From Gemmata sp051859125 (GTDB lineage Bacteria; Planctomycetota; Planctomycetia; Gemmatales; Gemmataceae), in the NCBI RefSeq assembly GCF_051859125.1, contig NZ_JBHYGG010000135.1, forward strand, positions 9,148 through 73,147: 64,000 nt of DNA. Reading direction: 5' to 3'. A program made the translations under genes and the position numbers. Positions 1-8,624 of this stretch are shown piece by piece. Below the pieces are notes generated by a model that saw only the letters and a program-made list of their open reading frames with translations, ran no database searches and had not been told where the DNA came from. Each line of letters begins with the position of its first letter. The first letter of the stretch is position 1.

Positions 1-1068
1 GGCGAGATCGTCCACGGCGCCCTCCCGCCCGACCACCCGAGCCGGGAGCTGGTCGCGGAGATCATGAGCGCCGGCGAGCGGGCCGCGGGGCTGACCCGGC
101 AGCTGCTCGCGTTCAGCCGGCAGGCGGTCCTGGAGCCGAAGGTGCTCGACCCGAACGCCCTGGTCCGGGACGTGGAGAGGATGCTCCGGCGGCTGATCGG
201 GGAGGACATCGACCTGGCGACCCGGCTGGCCCCGGACCTCGGCCGGGTGAAGGCCGACCCCGGCCAGCTGGAGCAGGCGGTCGTGAACCTGTGCGTCAAC
301 GCCCGGGACGCCATGCCGACCGGCGGAAAGCTCACCGTCGAGACGCGGAACATCGAACTGGACGCGGCCTACGTCGCCACCCACCCGGACGTGCGGCCCG
401 GCCCGTACGTCGTGGTGGCGGTCAGCGACACCGGGACGGGGATGACGCCCGAGGTCCAGGCCCGGATCTTCGAGCCGTTCTTCACCACCAAGGAGTTGGG
501 GAAGGGGACGGGGCTCGGGCTGGCGATGGTGTTCGGGTTCGTCAAGCAGTCCGGCGGCCACATCGGGGTCCACAGCGAGCCGGGCCGGGGGACGACGTTC
601 AAGTTGTACCTGCCGCGGGCCGGGGACGCCCCGCTGGCCGGAAAAGCGGGTGCCCCGCGGACGCCCATGCCCCGGGGGACGGAGACGGTCCTGCTGGTGG
701 AGGACGAGGACGCGGTGCGTGCCCTGGGCCGGCACATTCTGGTGATGTGCGGGTACACCGTTCTGGTGGCCGGGAACGGGCGGGAGGCGGTCCGGGCGGC
801 GGAGGGTCACGCCGGGCCGATCCACCTGCTGGTGACGGACGTGGTGATGCCGGGCGGGATGGGCGGGCGGCAGGTGGCCGAGGCGGTCGTCGCCCGCCAC
901 CCGGAGGCGCGGGTACTGTTCACCAGCGGGTACACCGACGACGCGGTGGTGCGGCACGGCGTCCTGGACGCGGGCACCCACTTCCTTCAGAAGCCGTTCA
1001 CCCCCGCCACCCTCGCCCGGAAGGTCCGCGACGTGCTGGACGGGACGGGTGATGCCGAGGCGCCGTGA
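1..1068 (+). CDS. Hybrid sensor histidine kinase/response regulator, 5'-truncated
   Basis: The frame is open from base 1, so the start lies outside the window. What remains is the end of a HisKA dimerisation helix (AGLTRQLLAFSR, near 85-120), a HATPase_c domain and a C-terminal receiver. The ATPase has an N box with VVNLCVNARDAM (about 280-315), a G1 box DTGTGM, an F box FEPFFTTK and a G2 box GKGTGLGL (about 500-525). The receiver runs from about 675 to 1050 with an acidic pocket VEDED, phospho-acceptor Asp in TDVVMP (codon 838-840) and the conserved Lys in QKPF. This is the usual layout of a cytoplasmic kinase module with an attached receiver that can pass phosphate onward. The input domain and the phosphorylated His are not visible, so the signal is unknown. 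Confidence 0.93.
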   Translation, partial: GEIVHGALPPDHPSRELVAEIMSAGERAAGLTRQLLAFSRQAVLEPKVLDPNALVRDVERMLRRLIGEDIDLATRLAPDLGRVKADPGQLEQAVVNLCVNARDAMPTGGKLTVETRNIELDAAYVATHPDVRPGPYVVVAVSDTGTGMTPEVQARIFEPFFTTKELGKGTGLGLAMVFGFVKQSGGHIGVHSEPGRGTTFKLYLPRAGDAPLAGKAGAPRTPMPRGTETVLLVEDEDAVRALGRHILVMCGYTVLVAGNGREAVRAAEGHAGPIHLLVTDVVMPGGMGGRQVAEAVVARHPEARVLFTSGYTDDAVVRHGVLDAGTHFLQKPFTPATLARKVRDVLDGTGDAEAP

Positions 1069-1159
1069 GGGGTATCCGTCGCCGGCCGCCGCGGGGCCGG
1101 ACCCGGGGACTCGCCGGGGCCCGGCCCCGCGGGGCACCACGAGAACGAGGACGACTGTC

Positions 1160-1774
1160 ATGCACTACGCGTTCGTCGCCATTCCCGACGCCGAGGTTCC
1201 GCGGGCCGTCGAGCCGGCCTTCCAGCACGCCCTCGACACCTACGCCAGCGAGGTCAACAAGACCGCGAGCATGTGGCGGGCGGTCCCCGACCACCTGCTC
1301 GACTTCAAGCCGCACGAGAAGGTGAACCCGATCCGCACCATCCTGGTCCACCAGCTCCTCTCGGAGCGGCGGTTCTTCGCGGAGTTCGCCGGGCTGGACG
1401 AGCCGCCGGTCGAGGACCTGCTGCCCGCAGGTGAGAAGCCCGCGGTGGCGGCGTACCTCGACAGGTACGTCGGGCTGGCGAGGCTGCGGCTGCCGCAGTT
1501 CGCCCGGGGCACGACGGCGTGGTGGCTGGAGGAGCGGGCCTTCTTCGGCGGCTTGAGGCGGCAGCGGGTGTGGGTGTTCTGGCGGCGGGTGCTGCACACC
1601 TGCCACCACCGCACGCAGGTGCAGACGTGGCTCCGGCTGGCCGGGCACGAGCCGGTGCCGGCGATCTACGGCCCGTCCGGCGACGTGACCTGGGACGCCG
1701 CCGACCCGACGTACTCGGTCGAAGCCGCGAAGCGGGGCGGCAACGCGAAGACACCCGAGGGCGGCGCGAGGTGA
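1160..1774 (+). CDS. DinB-family protein
   Basis: The protein has 204 residues if it starts at ATG 1160, 91 bp after the kinase stop. An upstream in-frame extension to 1049 would overlap the kinase and looks non-coding. The sequence fits the DinB/YfiT four-helix-bundle fold, in which three His residues usually bind a divalent metal. Here one His lies in the helix TILVHQLLSERRF, and a cluster HTCHHRTQVQTW lies near residue 155-165. DinB-like proteins act in the cytosol and many are thiol-dependent transferases, but the substrate cannot be read from this sequence. The helix with HHRTQ is the typical last metal-binding helix. The family is likely; the precise role is unknown. Confidence 0.75.
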   Translation: MHYAFVAIPDAEVPRAVEPAFQHALDTYASEVNKTASMWRAVPDHLLDFKPHEKVNPIRTILVHQLLSERRFFAEFAGLDEPPVEDLLPAGEKPAVAAYLDRYVGLARLRLPQFARGTTAWWLEERAFFGGLRRQRVWVFWRRVLHTCHHRTQVQTWLRLAGHEPVPAIYGPSGDVTWDAADPTYSVEAAKRGGNAKTPEGGAR

Positions 1775-1835
1775 CGAGGGCCACGGTGCGGGACGAGTTG
1801 GCCGGGTGGCCGCCGGTCCGGCACCCGCTCGCGGG

Positions 1836-4800
1836 TCACCCGGCGGCCCCGCCGCGGCCCGGGGGCGGGCGGTACAGCCGCACGCGGTGGCCGCCCACTT
1901 CGGTCTCGGCCACCAACTCGCTGCACAGGTCGCGGAGCGCCTTCCAGAGCGCCGCCGACTCGTAGTGCTCGACCTCGGCCGGGATGTGGTCGAGCAGCGC
2001 CTTCGAGCACACCACCACGAGCCGGTCCTGCACCCGCGAGAACGCGACGTTGGCCCGGTTCAGGTTCAACACGAACCCGGCGTTCGCCGCCACCGCGGTC
2101 GGGTCGCTGACGGTCCCGGACACGATGACCGTCGGCCGCTCGCCGCCCTGGAGCCGCTCGACCGTGTCGATCACCCCGACCGCGCCACCGGGGCCGGTGT
2201 GCGCCGCGAGGCGCGTCGCGAGCAGGCTCCGCTGCGCCCGGTGCGGGGTGATGACCGCGACCGAGCCGGCCGGGAGCGGTGGGGCCGCGGCCAGCAGTTG
2301 CTCGATCGCCGCCACCTCCACCGCGTTGCTCCGCCGCGACCCGTCCTCGTCGTGGACCGTCAGGAACAGGCCGACGTTCCACCGCCACACCTCGGCCCAC
2401 GGCGACGCGCTGGTCGCGGTGCCGGCTCGCGATTGGCGGTCGAGCCCGGTCAGCTCGATGCGGTCGCGGTGGTAGATGCGGGCGATCAGTTCGCGGACCA
2501 CGGGTGGGAGCCGGAACGTGAGCCGCAGCCCGGACCACCGCGCCGCCGCTGGCGACACGACGGGCACGCCCGCAGCGTCGGTCGTGTCGATGATCCGCCG
2601 CACCGCGTCGTATGCGCTGGCGAACGGCTGGTACAGCACGGCCGGCGGGCGGTCCTCGCCCTCCCAGTCGTGCGCTGTGATCGGGGCGAGTTGCCGGTGG
2701 TCGCCGGCGAGCAGCACCTTCCCGTCGGGGGCGACCAGCGTGGCGAGCGCGAGGAAGTGCGGGAACACCATCATCGACGCCTCGTCCACCACGAGCAGCG
2801 CCGCCGTCAGCCCGGCACCGGCGTTGAAGGTCTTCAGTTTCTCGACCGCGGAAGCGAGCTTCAGCAGCCCGGCCGTGGTCCCGCCGATCACCGCGACGCC
2901 GCCGGTCGTCAGCTCGGTGAGCTTCTTCTTCGTCGCGAGCAGCGCGGCCGGCAGGTTCTCGACCGACCCGCCGACGACGTGCTGGCTCGGGTCGTTGGTG
3001 TGGACCTTCACGAGTCGCACCGGGAGCAGTCGCCGCCCGGCGGCCGCGGCGCACTGGCGGAACGGATCGAGGTAGCGGTCGATCCGCTCCAGGAGGTTGT
3101 CGAGCGCCGTGTGCGTGTGCGCCGAGAGGAGGACGATGTCCCCCGGCCGGCCGCCGACAAGGACGCGGAGCAGCACCGCGAGCGCCGTCGTCGTCGTCTT
3201 CCCGGTGCCCGGCGGCCCCTGGATCAGTTGCACGCGGGTGGCCAGCCCCTCGACGGCCGCACGCGCCTGGTCGGGCGACGCCGGGAACACGCTCGCGGGC
3301 GGCAGCGCGAACGTGTCGAGTAGCCGCAACAGGTCCTCGGCGTCGGGGAGCGGCGTGGCGGCCGGCGGGCGCGGCTCGACCGGGTCGAACCACCCGAAGA
3401 CGTGGCTGGGCCGCTGGAGCCGGTCGTCGACGCGGCCCGCGACGTAGTCCGACACGCTCTCGTCGAGCGTCGCGAACCCGCGGTCGAACAGCGTCTCGGC
3501 CTTCTTGCTCGCGCCGCTGGAGAGCAGATAGCGGTCCTCCTCGGCGTACATCGCGTCGAGCGTCACCCGGCCGGTCGCCCAGTCCACGTCGCGCACCACG
3601 CACGTTCGCCCGACGGCCGACGTGAGCTGCGCGACGGCCTGGCCCTGCTTCGGGTCCCCGTTCCACGGGGAGAGGCGCGCGAACGACCCCGGCCCGAACT
3701 GGCACCGGGCCTCGAGGTCCGCGAGTGTCAGCCCGCCGAACGCGAACAGCTCGATCGTCGCCGTGATCGTGCTCTTGTCGCCGCCGACCTTCACCTGCTT
3801 GAGCGGGAGCGTGCGGCCCGCCCGGACGCGGGCGAGCGGCGGCACGAGGTGCGAGGCGACCCAGTCGGACCGGCGGACGTGCTGGTCGAGCCGGAGGAAG
3901 TCGGTGGCGGCGCGCGCGACGCCGTCGCGGCCGAGCCGGAACGCCGGGAGCGTGGCCGGGTCGAGCGGCGACTTCTCGATGCCCGGGTTCTTCGGCGCGA
4001 TCCCCTCTTCCAGCCACCTCAGGGCCTGCACCCGCGCAGCAAGGTACGCGGCCAGCAGCCCCGGTGCCCCGGCGGCCCGGTACGGCTCGACGCACTCGTC
4101 GGACCGCTGGGAACTCGGCTCCGGGAGGGTGCCCCAGGCGGCGTGCCAGTACGGGGCCGGCAGCCCGTCGGCGAAGCGGCTCCGCACCTCGAAGGCGTGC
4201 CTCGTCCCGGTGCCGTCCGCTGCCCAGGTGCCGTCCGGGTTGGTGGCGAGATCGGCGGTGAAGTCGAACACGCCCTGCGCAAACACGCGGGTCAGGTCGC
4301 GTTCAACACCACCGATGGTGCGCACCCAGTGGAACCGCCGGCCGGCCCACTCCAGCGACGCGACCACCCCGAGCCCGCGGCCGGTCCACCCGAGGGCGTA
4401 CCGCCGGTCCACCTCCTCGCGGACTGCGGAGTACATCTGCTGTTCGAGCCCCTCGCGGCACCCGAACAACTGGCGGACCGGGCCGAGCAACTCCGGGCCG
4501 GCGCGGCAGCACCCCTCGATCAGTTGCCGGACCTCGCCGCGGGACCAGACGTAGAAGTGGACCGGCACGGCGTCAGTTCCGGCCTCGCGGGCGATCACCC
4601 CGGCCAGGCGCTCGAAGAACCGGCGGATCAGTTCGCCCTCGGCCGCGGTGTCGGCCGCGTAGTCGTTGCCGCTCCACGGGGCCGCCCGGAACTCGACCAC
4701 CTCGCGACCGCCGGGCAGCGCGCGGTCCTCGAACGCGGGCCTCCCGAACCGGTCCTTCCCGGCCTCGAACCGCTCCCGCACGACCGGCTCGGGGCGGCCG

Positions 4801-5999
4801 TCGGTGAACGCCGTGTCGAGCCGGCCGGGGCCGCGGGCGACGTGTGCGGCCAGCGCGCCGACGCGGTTCTCGGTGTAGTCGTAGTCGACGGCGAGGTACA
4901 CGCGGAGGAGCCGGACCCCGTTCGCCTCGTGCGGCGGCAGGTGCCCGATCCCGGTGTTGGGGACTTGCTCGACCGCGCTCCCAAACGCCGCCCGCGTGCC
5001 GGGGAGGAGCGGGAGCGTGTGCAGCCGCGCGCGTGCCCGCAAGCGGAGCACGTCGAGGCTCTCCACGAACCCCGGGTCGCGGGCCAGCGCCTCGACCTTC
5101 GGGTCGAACAGCGGCGGGTTGGCGAGTTGGTCGAGCGTGCCGAGCCCGGCCGCGCGGAGCAACCGGGCCGTAACCGGGTCGATGCCGATCAGTTCGATCC
5201 GCCGCTGCCTCGCGCCCTCGGCCATGCAGTGCGGGGCGTAGGTGCAGCCGTCGCACTTGGTGTCGATCTGGAAGCCGATCTCGTCGAGCGGTCGCGACGC
5301 CGCGGCGGCGAGCCGGCCGCCGGGAGCGAGGAGGCGTTCGAGGTCGGCCTCCTCGTGGGCGAGGCCGAGCGGCGGCAGCGCGAGGATCGACTGCGTGGCG
5401 TTGCGGTCCGGGTCGAGCCGCGCGACGACGCACTCGATGGCGGCTGGCGTGATGTGCTCGCCGCCGACCGCGATCGGCTCGCCGCCGAGCATCCCGCGGA
5501 GGAGCACCCGGTACACGGCGACCTGCACCCGGTGGTAGGTGCGGTCGCGGCGGCTCGCCTTGCACTCGACCAGCACCAACCGGGGCACCCCACCGACCCA
5601 GCGGATCAGGAGGAAGTCGATGAGCCCGTAGACGCGGAACGCGCCGACGGTGCCGCCGACCGCGACCTGCCGGGCGTACCCGTTCGCGCCGGGCGGCAGC
5701 GAGGCGGCGACGGCCGCGAGGGCGGCCCAGGTGACCTCGTCGCGCTTCCCCTTGGGCAAATCGGCCGCGAGGTCGCGGAACCCGGCCGCGGTGAGTTCGG
5801 CCTCCCACTGGTTCTCGCGCCGCCGCCCGACCTCGGCGAGCACCGGGTCGATGCTGTCCCGCAGGCGGTCGAAGAACGGCAGCGGCGCGACCTCGCGGTC
5901 CCGGTGAACGGCGAGGTGGAACCGCCGGTCGCACGAGTGGTGGCGGACGAACTCCCCGAGGTCCGTGGCGGTGAGCGTGGTGCCGGGTGGCGCGGTCAA
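1836..5999 (-). CDS. Fe-S RecB-like nuclease fused to SF1 (DNA2/Upf1-like) helicase
   Basis: The 1387-residue protein starts at TTG 5999; no ATG or GTG fits better. The N-terminal part is a Cas4/Dna2/AddB-type PD-(D/E)xK nuclease: D128 in GLIDF, E145-x-K147 in VECKAS, and QVAVYR at 159-164. Cys23, Cys249, Cys252 and Cys258 (CDGCTYAPHC) have the spacing expected for a nuclease-associated 4Fe-4S cluster. The C-terminal third is a superfamily 1 helicase with Walker A GPPGTGKT at 928-935, Walker B VVDEAS near 1070 and motif III GDHRQLAP. The central 600 residues are not assigned; the arrangement resembles TM0106-family RecB-like nuclease/helicases. It probably processes DNA ends or branched DNA. 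It lies 63 bp downstream of an aldo/keto reductase gene with no obvious functional link. Confidence 0.85.
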   Translation of the reverse strand: MTAPPGTTLTATDLGEFVRHHSCDRRFHLAVHRDREVAPLPFFDRLRDSIDPVLAEVGRRRENQWEAELTAAGFRDLAADLPKGKRDEVTWAALAAVAASLPPGANGYARQVAVGGTVGAFRVYGLIDFLLIRWVGGVPRLVLVECKASRRDRTYHRVQVAVYRVLLRGMLGGEPIAVGGEHITPAAIECVVARLDPDRNATQSILALPPLGLAHEEADLERLLAPGGRLAAAASRPLDEIGFQIDTKCDGCTYAPHCMAEGARQRRIELIGIDPVTARLLRAAGLGTLDQLANPPLFDPKVEALARDPGFVESLDVLRLRARARLHTLPLLPGTRAAFGSAVEQVPNTGIGHLPPHEANGVRLLRVYLAVDYDYTENRVGALAAHVARGPGRLDTAFTDGRPEPVVRERFEAGKDRFGRPAFEDRALPGGREVVEFRAAPWSGNDYAADTAAEGELIRRFFERLAGVIAREAGTDAVPVHFYVWSRGEVRQLIEGCCRAGPELLGPVRQLFGCREGLEQQMYSAVREEVDRRYALGWTGRGLGVVASLEWAGRRFHWVRTIGGVERDLTRVFAQGVFDFTADLATNPDGTWAADGTGTRHAFEVRSRFADGLPAPYWHAAWGTLPEPSSQRSDECVEPYRAAGAPGLLAAYLAARVQALRWLEEGIAPKNPGIEKSPLDPATLPAFRLGRDGVARAATDFLRLDQHVRRSDWVASHLVPPLARVRAGRTLPLKQVKVGGDKSTITATIELFAFGGLTLADLEARCQFGPGSFARLSPWNGDPKQGQAVAQLTSAVGRTCVVRDVDWATGRVTLDAMYAEEDRYLLSSGASKKAETLFDRGFATLDESVSDYVAGRVDDRLQRPSHVFGWFDPVEPRPPAATPLPDAEDLLRLLDTFALPPASVFPASPDQARAAVEGLATRVQLIQGPPGTGKTTTTALAVLLRVLVGGRPGDIVLLSAHTHTALDNLLERIDRYLDPFRQCAAAAGRRLLPVRLVKVHTNDPSQHVVGGSVENLPAALLATKKKLTELTTGGVAVIGGTTAGLLKLASAVEKLKTFNAGAGLTAALLVVDEASMMVFPHFLALATLVAPDGKVLLAGDHRQLAPITAHDWEGEDRPPAVLYQPFASAYDAVRRIIDTTDAAGVPVVSPAAARWSGLRLTFRLPPVVRELIARIYHRDRIELTGLDRQSRAGTATSASPWAEVWRWNVGLFLTVHDEDGSRRSNAVEVAAIEQLLAAAPPLPAGSVAVITPHRAQRSLLATRLAAHTGPGGAVGVIDTVERLQGGERPTVIVSGTVSDPTAVAANAGFVLNLNRANVAFSRVQDRLVVVCSKALLDHIPAEVEHYESAALWKALRDLCSELVAETEVGGHRVRLYRPPPGRGGAAG

Positions 6000-6062
6000 C
6001 GGTTGGCCCTGCGTCGCGTGGGGACACCCTTTGATACCACCGAACGCGGGGCCGGGGCAATC

Positions 6063-7118
6063 TCAGCCGGGGAGCCGGGTCGGTAGCGGCGCGTCGTCGA
6101 GCGACCCGACCTTGATCCCGGTCGCGAGGTTGGCCGTCCCGGGGCCGGTGTACCCGGCGGGGCGGTCGAACGGCAGGATCATCGGCTCCTCGAACGGGCG
6201 GAACGGCACCAGCGCCGCGATCCGGTCGAGTCGGTCCAGCACCTCTTGCGGGAGCGGCCCCTGTTCGGCCGCCGCGGCCGCGGCCTCGACGTGCCGGGCC
6301 GTCTTGGGGCCGACCAGCACGACCGACGGCGCGTCGGTCGAGAGCGCGAACCGCAGGCACAGGTCGGCGATCGGGATGCCGGCGTCGTCGAGCAGCGCGT
6401 AGAACGCGAGGATCTGGTCCCGCCGCGCGTCCGAGAGCCACAGCGGGTGCCGCCGCACCACGTCGTCGTACCGCCGGCCGAACGCGCCCTGGTGCAGCAC
6501 CGACCCGAGGACCACGCCCATGCCCTTGTGCCGGGCCGCGGGGACCACCGTGCGGGCGGCCTCGCGGTACAGCGGGCTGTAGTTGAACGCCGTGAGCACC
6601 ACGTCGAAGTCGCCGGCCCGCACCAGGTGCGTCAACTCGGTCACCGTGGTCCCGGCGAGCCCGGTGAACCGCACGAGCCCGCGGCGCTTGAGCGAGTCGA
6701 GCGCCTCGACCACCGGGCCGGCGGCCCGCTCCGGGTCGGCCCACCAGTCGTACTGCTGGGGCCGGTCCGGCTCGTGGACGAACAGCACGTCGATCGCGTC
6801 GCGGCCCAGCGCCCGCAGGCTCTCCTCGGCCGAGCGGACCAGCGAGCAGGCGTCCCGCGGGTCGAACGGGGTCGGCCGCCCGCCCAGCTTGGTCGAGACG
6901 ACGACCGGCCCGCGGACCTCGCGCAGGATGCGGCCCAGGACCGTCTCGCTGTCGGCGTACCCCGGGGCCGTGTCGAAGAAGTTCACCCCGAGGTCGAGGG
7001 CGCGGAACACCGCGGCCCGCGACTCGGCGAGGCCCGGCCCGAGCCGCGACGCGAACAGCCCGCCGAACCCGATCTCGCCGACCTCGATCCCGGTCCGCCC
7101 CAGAACTCGCCTTCGCAC
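6063..7118 (-). CDS. Aldo/keto reductase
   Basis: The protein has 351 residues and starts at GTG 7118, chosen because GGAGG lies about 7 bp upstream and the sequence opens directly with the beta-hairpin VLGRTGIEVGEIGFGG. The AKR catalytic tetrad is visible: D49 and Y54 in FFDTAPGYADSE, K77 in VVSTKLGG and H115 in VLFVHEPD. Near the C-terminus, VLVGPKTARHVE matches the NADPH-binding end of the family. The reaction is NAD(P)H-dependent reduction of an aldehyde or ketone in the cytosol. Sequence style (RTG.EV...GFGG) suggests the D-threo-aldose dehydrogenase/L-fucose dehydrogenase-like branch, but this is inference. It lies 56 bp downstream of an exported beta-propeller gene and 63 bp upstream of the nuclease-helicase, in the same direction. 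Confidence 0.9.
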   Translation of the reverse strand: MRRRVLGRTGIEVGEIGFGGLFASRLGPGLAESRAAVFRALDLGVNFFDTAPGYADSETVLGRILREVRGPVVVSTKLGGRPTPFDPRDACSLVRSAEESLRALGRDAIDVLFVHEPDRPQQYDWWADPERAAGPVVEALDSLKRRGLVRFTGLAGTTVTELTHLVRAGDFDVVLTAFNYSPLYREAARTVVPAARHKGMGVVLGSVLHQGAFGRRYDDVVRRHPLWLSDARRDQILAFYALLDDAGIPIADLCLRFALSTDAPSVVLVGPKTARHVEAAAAAAEQGPLPQEVLDRLDRIAALVPFRPFEEPMILPFDRPAGYTGPGTANLATGIKVGSLDDAPLPTRLPG

Positions 7119-7174
7119 GTCTGCCTCCGGTTCGCGCCAGGGGGCCGCGGGAATGTCGGGCGTTCGGCGCGGTG

Positions 7175-8077
7175 CTACCGCAGGGCCGGGCCGGCGAGCG
7201 GCTTGCCGTCGGTCTCGAGGATCTGGAAGTGGTGGATGCCCGCCGGGCGGTCGTCGGTGTACGTCCAGGTGACCTTCTTCTCGCGGGTCACCTCCGTCAG
7301 CTTCACCTGCTTCGCGCCGGCGTGGTGGCTGGTGATCACGGTGTTCCCGTTCGGCAGCCGCTGCACCCCGCAGGCGTCGTTGATCGGCTTGCCGGGCAGG
7401 TCGTCGTTCGTCACCCGCCACACCTCCTTGCCGTCCTTGTCCACTTCGATCACGAGGTGCCCGAGGGTGCAGCCGATGAGCGTGTTGCCGTCCGGCAGGC
7501 GGATCGCGGTGAACGGCATGTGCGGTGTCTTCACCTCCCACGCCACCTTCCCCTCGGGCGTGTACTCGCGGACCACGCGGTCGAGCAGTTGCGGGACGAG
7601 GTAGTTGCCGTTGGCGAGCTTGCGGGCCATGCGGGTCTGGAGGTGGTGGTCCTTGGTCTGGGCCTGGAGCGGCACCTCGACGAGCACCTTCCCGTCGCGG
7701 TTCACCTCGAGGAGCCGCGGCTTCGGGCCGGCCTCGGTGAGCAGCACCTTGCCGTCCCCGAGCGGCTGGACGGTGTTCACCTCGGCCTGCGTGCCCTTGA
7801 ACTCGAACACGACCTTGCCGTCCTTGTTCACCTCCACGGCCGCGCCGCCGGGAAACTCCTTGCTCTTCGAGAGCGCCAGGAGCGCGCCGCCGTCGGGCAG
7901 CGCCCAGCCGTCGCGGGACGCGGCCGGGTACCGCCACGCCACCGCGCCGGTGGCGTCGACGAGGCGGGTCTCGGCCCCGAACGCGAGGAACGAGTGGGTC
8001 ACGGCCGGGTCGGCCGCGGCGGCCCGCGGCGCGGCGCCGAGAGGGAGGCACGCGGCAAGCAGGAGAGCACGGGTCAT
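7175..8077 (-). CDS. Exported beta-propeller (PQQ/ASST-like) protein
   Basis: The protein has 300 residues. Residues 1-20 form a signal peptide (MTRALLLAACLPL then AAAAD). The rest is a chain of short beta-strand repeats of about 40-45 residues such as LLEVNRDGKVLVEV, VIEVDKDGKEVWRV and RLPNGNTVITSHH. This pattern is seen in PQQ-like and arylsulfotransferase-like propellers, where each blade ends in DxDGKxxW. No catalytic residues can be named. It is probably periplasmic and may bind a ligand or partner. The divergent region 8078-8624 lies upstream; the aldo/keto reductase follows after 56 bp. Confidence 0.75.
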   Translation of the reverse strand: MTRALLLAACLPLGAAPRAAAADPAVTHSFLAFGAETRLVDATGAVAWRYPAASRDGWALPDGGALLALSKSKEFPGGAAVEVNKDGKVVFEFKGTQAEVNTVQPLGDGKVLLTEAGPKPRLLEVNRDGKVLVEVPLQAQTKDHHLQTRMARKLANGNYLVPQLLDRVVREYTPEGKVAWEVKTPHMPFTAIRLPDGNTLIGCTLGHLVIEVDKDGKEVWRVTNDDLPGKPINDACGVQRLPNGNTVITSHHAGAKQVKLTEVTREKKVTWTYTDDRPAGIHHFQILETDGKPLAGPALR

Positions 8078-8428
8078 GGTCGGTCACCAGAAAGAGGAAC
8101 GCGTTCGCGTCGGCCGGTGCGTGGGGGCGGGGCGCGTGTCAGCCGCCCGCCGCGGACGAACCGGAGGGGGCGAGGTCCATGATCGGCGGTCCGGCGTGCC
8201 GCGGCGAGGGTGATGACGAGAACTCTACCCGGGCCGCGGGGGTGTCATCAATGAGGTCTTGCGGATATGCGGTTGAGAGATTTCGTCACCGGGCGCGCCG
8301 CCCCGCGGGGCCCCGCTGCGGAAAAACACGCCGGCCGCGGGCTCTCGGCCGGACGGCTCCGCTCGCCATTGAGACTTTGCGGCCGGTCGCCGGGCGCCGC
8401 GACGCGGGGCCGCGTCCGTTCCGATTGC

Positions 8429-8476
8429 ACGGTCCGCGGTGCCCACCGGGCCGCCCCCGGTGGTGCCGCGGACCGT
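8429..8476. repeat. Nested inverted repeat upstream of PAC2 gene
   Basis: The outer arms ACGGTCCGCGG (8429-8439) and CCGCGGACCGT (8466-8476) are perfect. An inner pair CCACCGGG/CCCGGTGG (8443-8450/8456-8463) extends the stem. No T-run follows, so a classical terminator is unlikely. It lies in the 547-bp gene-free stretch 8078-8624 between divergent genes, where I see no other gene. It could be an operator or a hairpin element. Confidence 0.5.
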
Positions 8477-8624
8477 CACCGCCCGCGTCGCACCGGGCCC
8501 GGCGGCGCCACGGTCCCGAGGGTCGCTCCGGCCCCCGGCGCGGATCCGCCCCCCCGCGGGTTGCCCGCGGCCCTACCATAGTGACACGCCGCCCCGTGCG
8601 GCGGTCACCGTGGGAGTGCGCGAC

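Noticed and set aside
1836..5999. CRISPR-associated Cas4 assignment for the nuclease domain
   Set aside because: The same Fe-S nuclease core occurs in Dna2, AddB and TM0106 proteins, the chain carries a helicase, and no CRISPR locus is nearby.
3402..6086. 894-codon open frame on the plus strand opposite the nuclease-helicase
   Set aside because: It is a GC-bias shadow with Arg/Pro/Ala/Gly-dominated translation and no motifs; the minus-strand gene has complete domain motifs.
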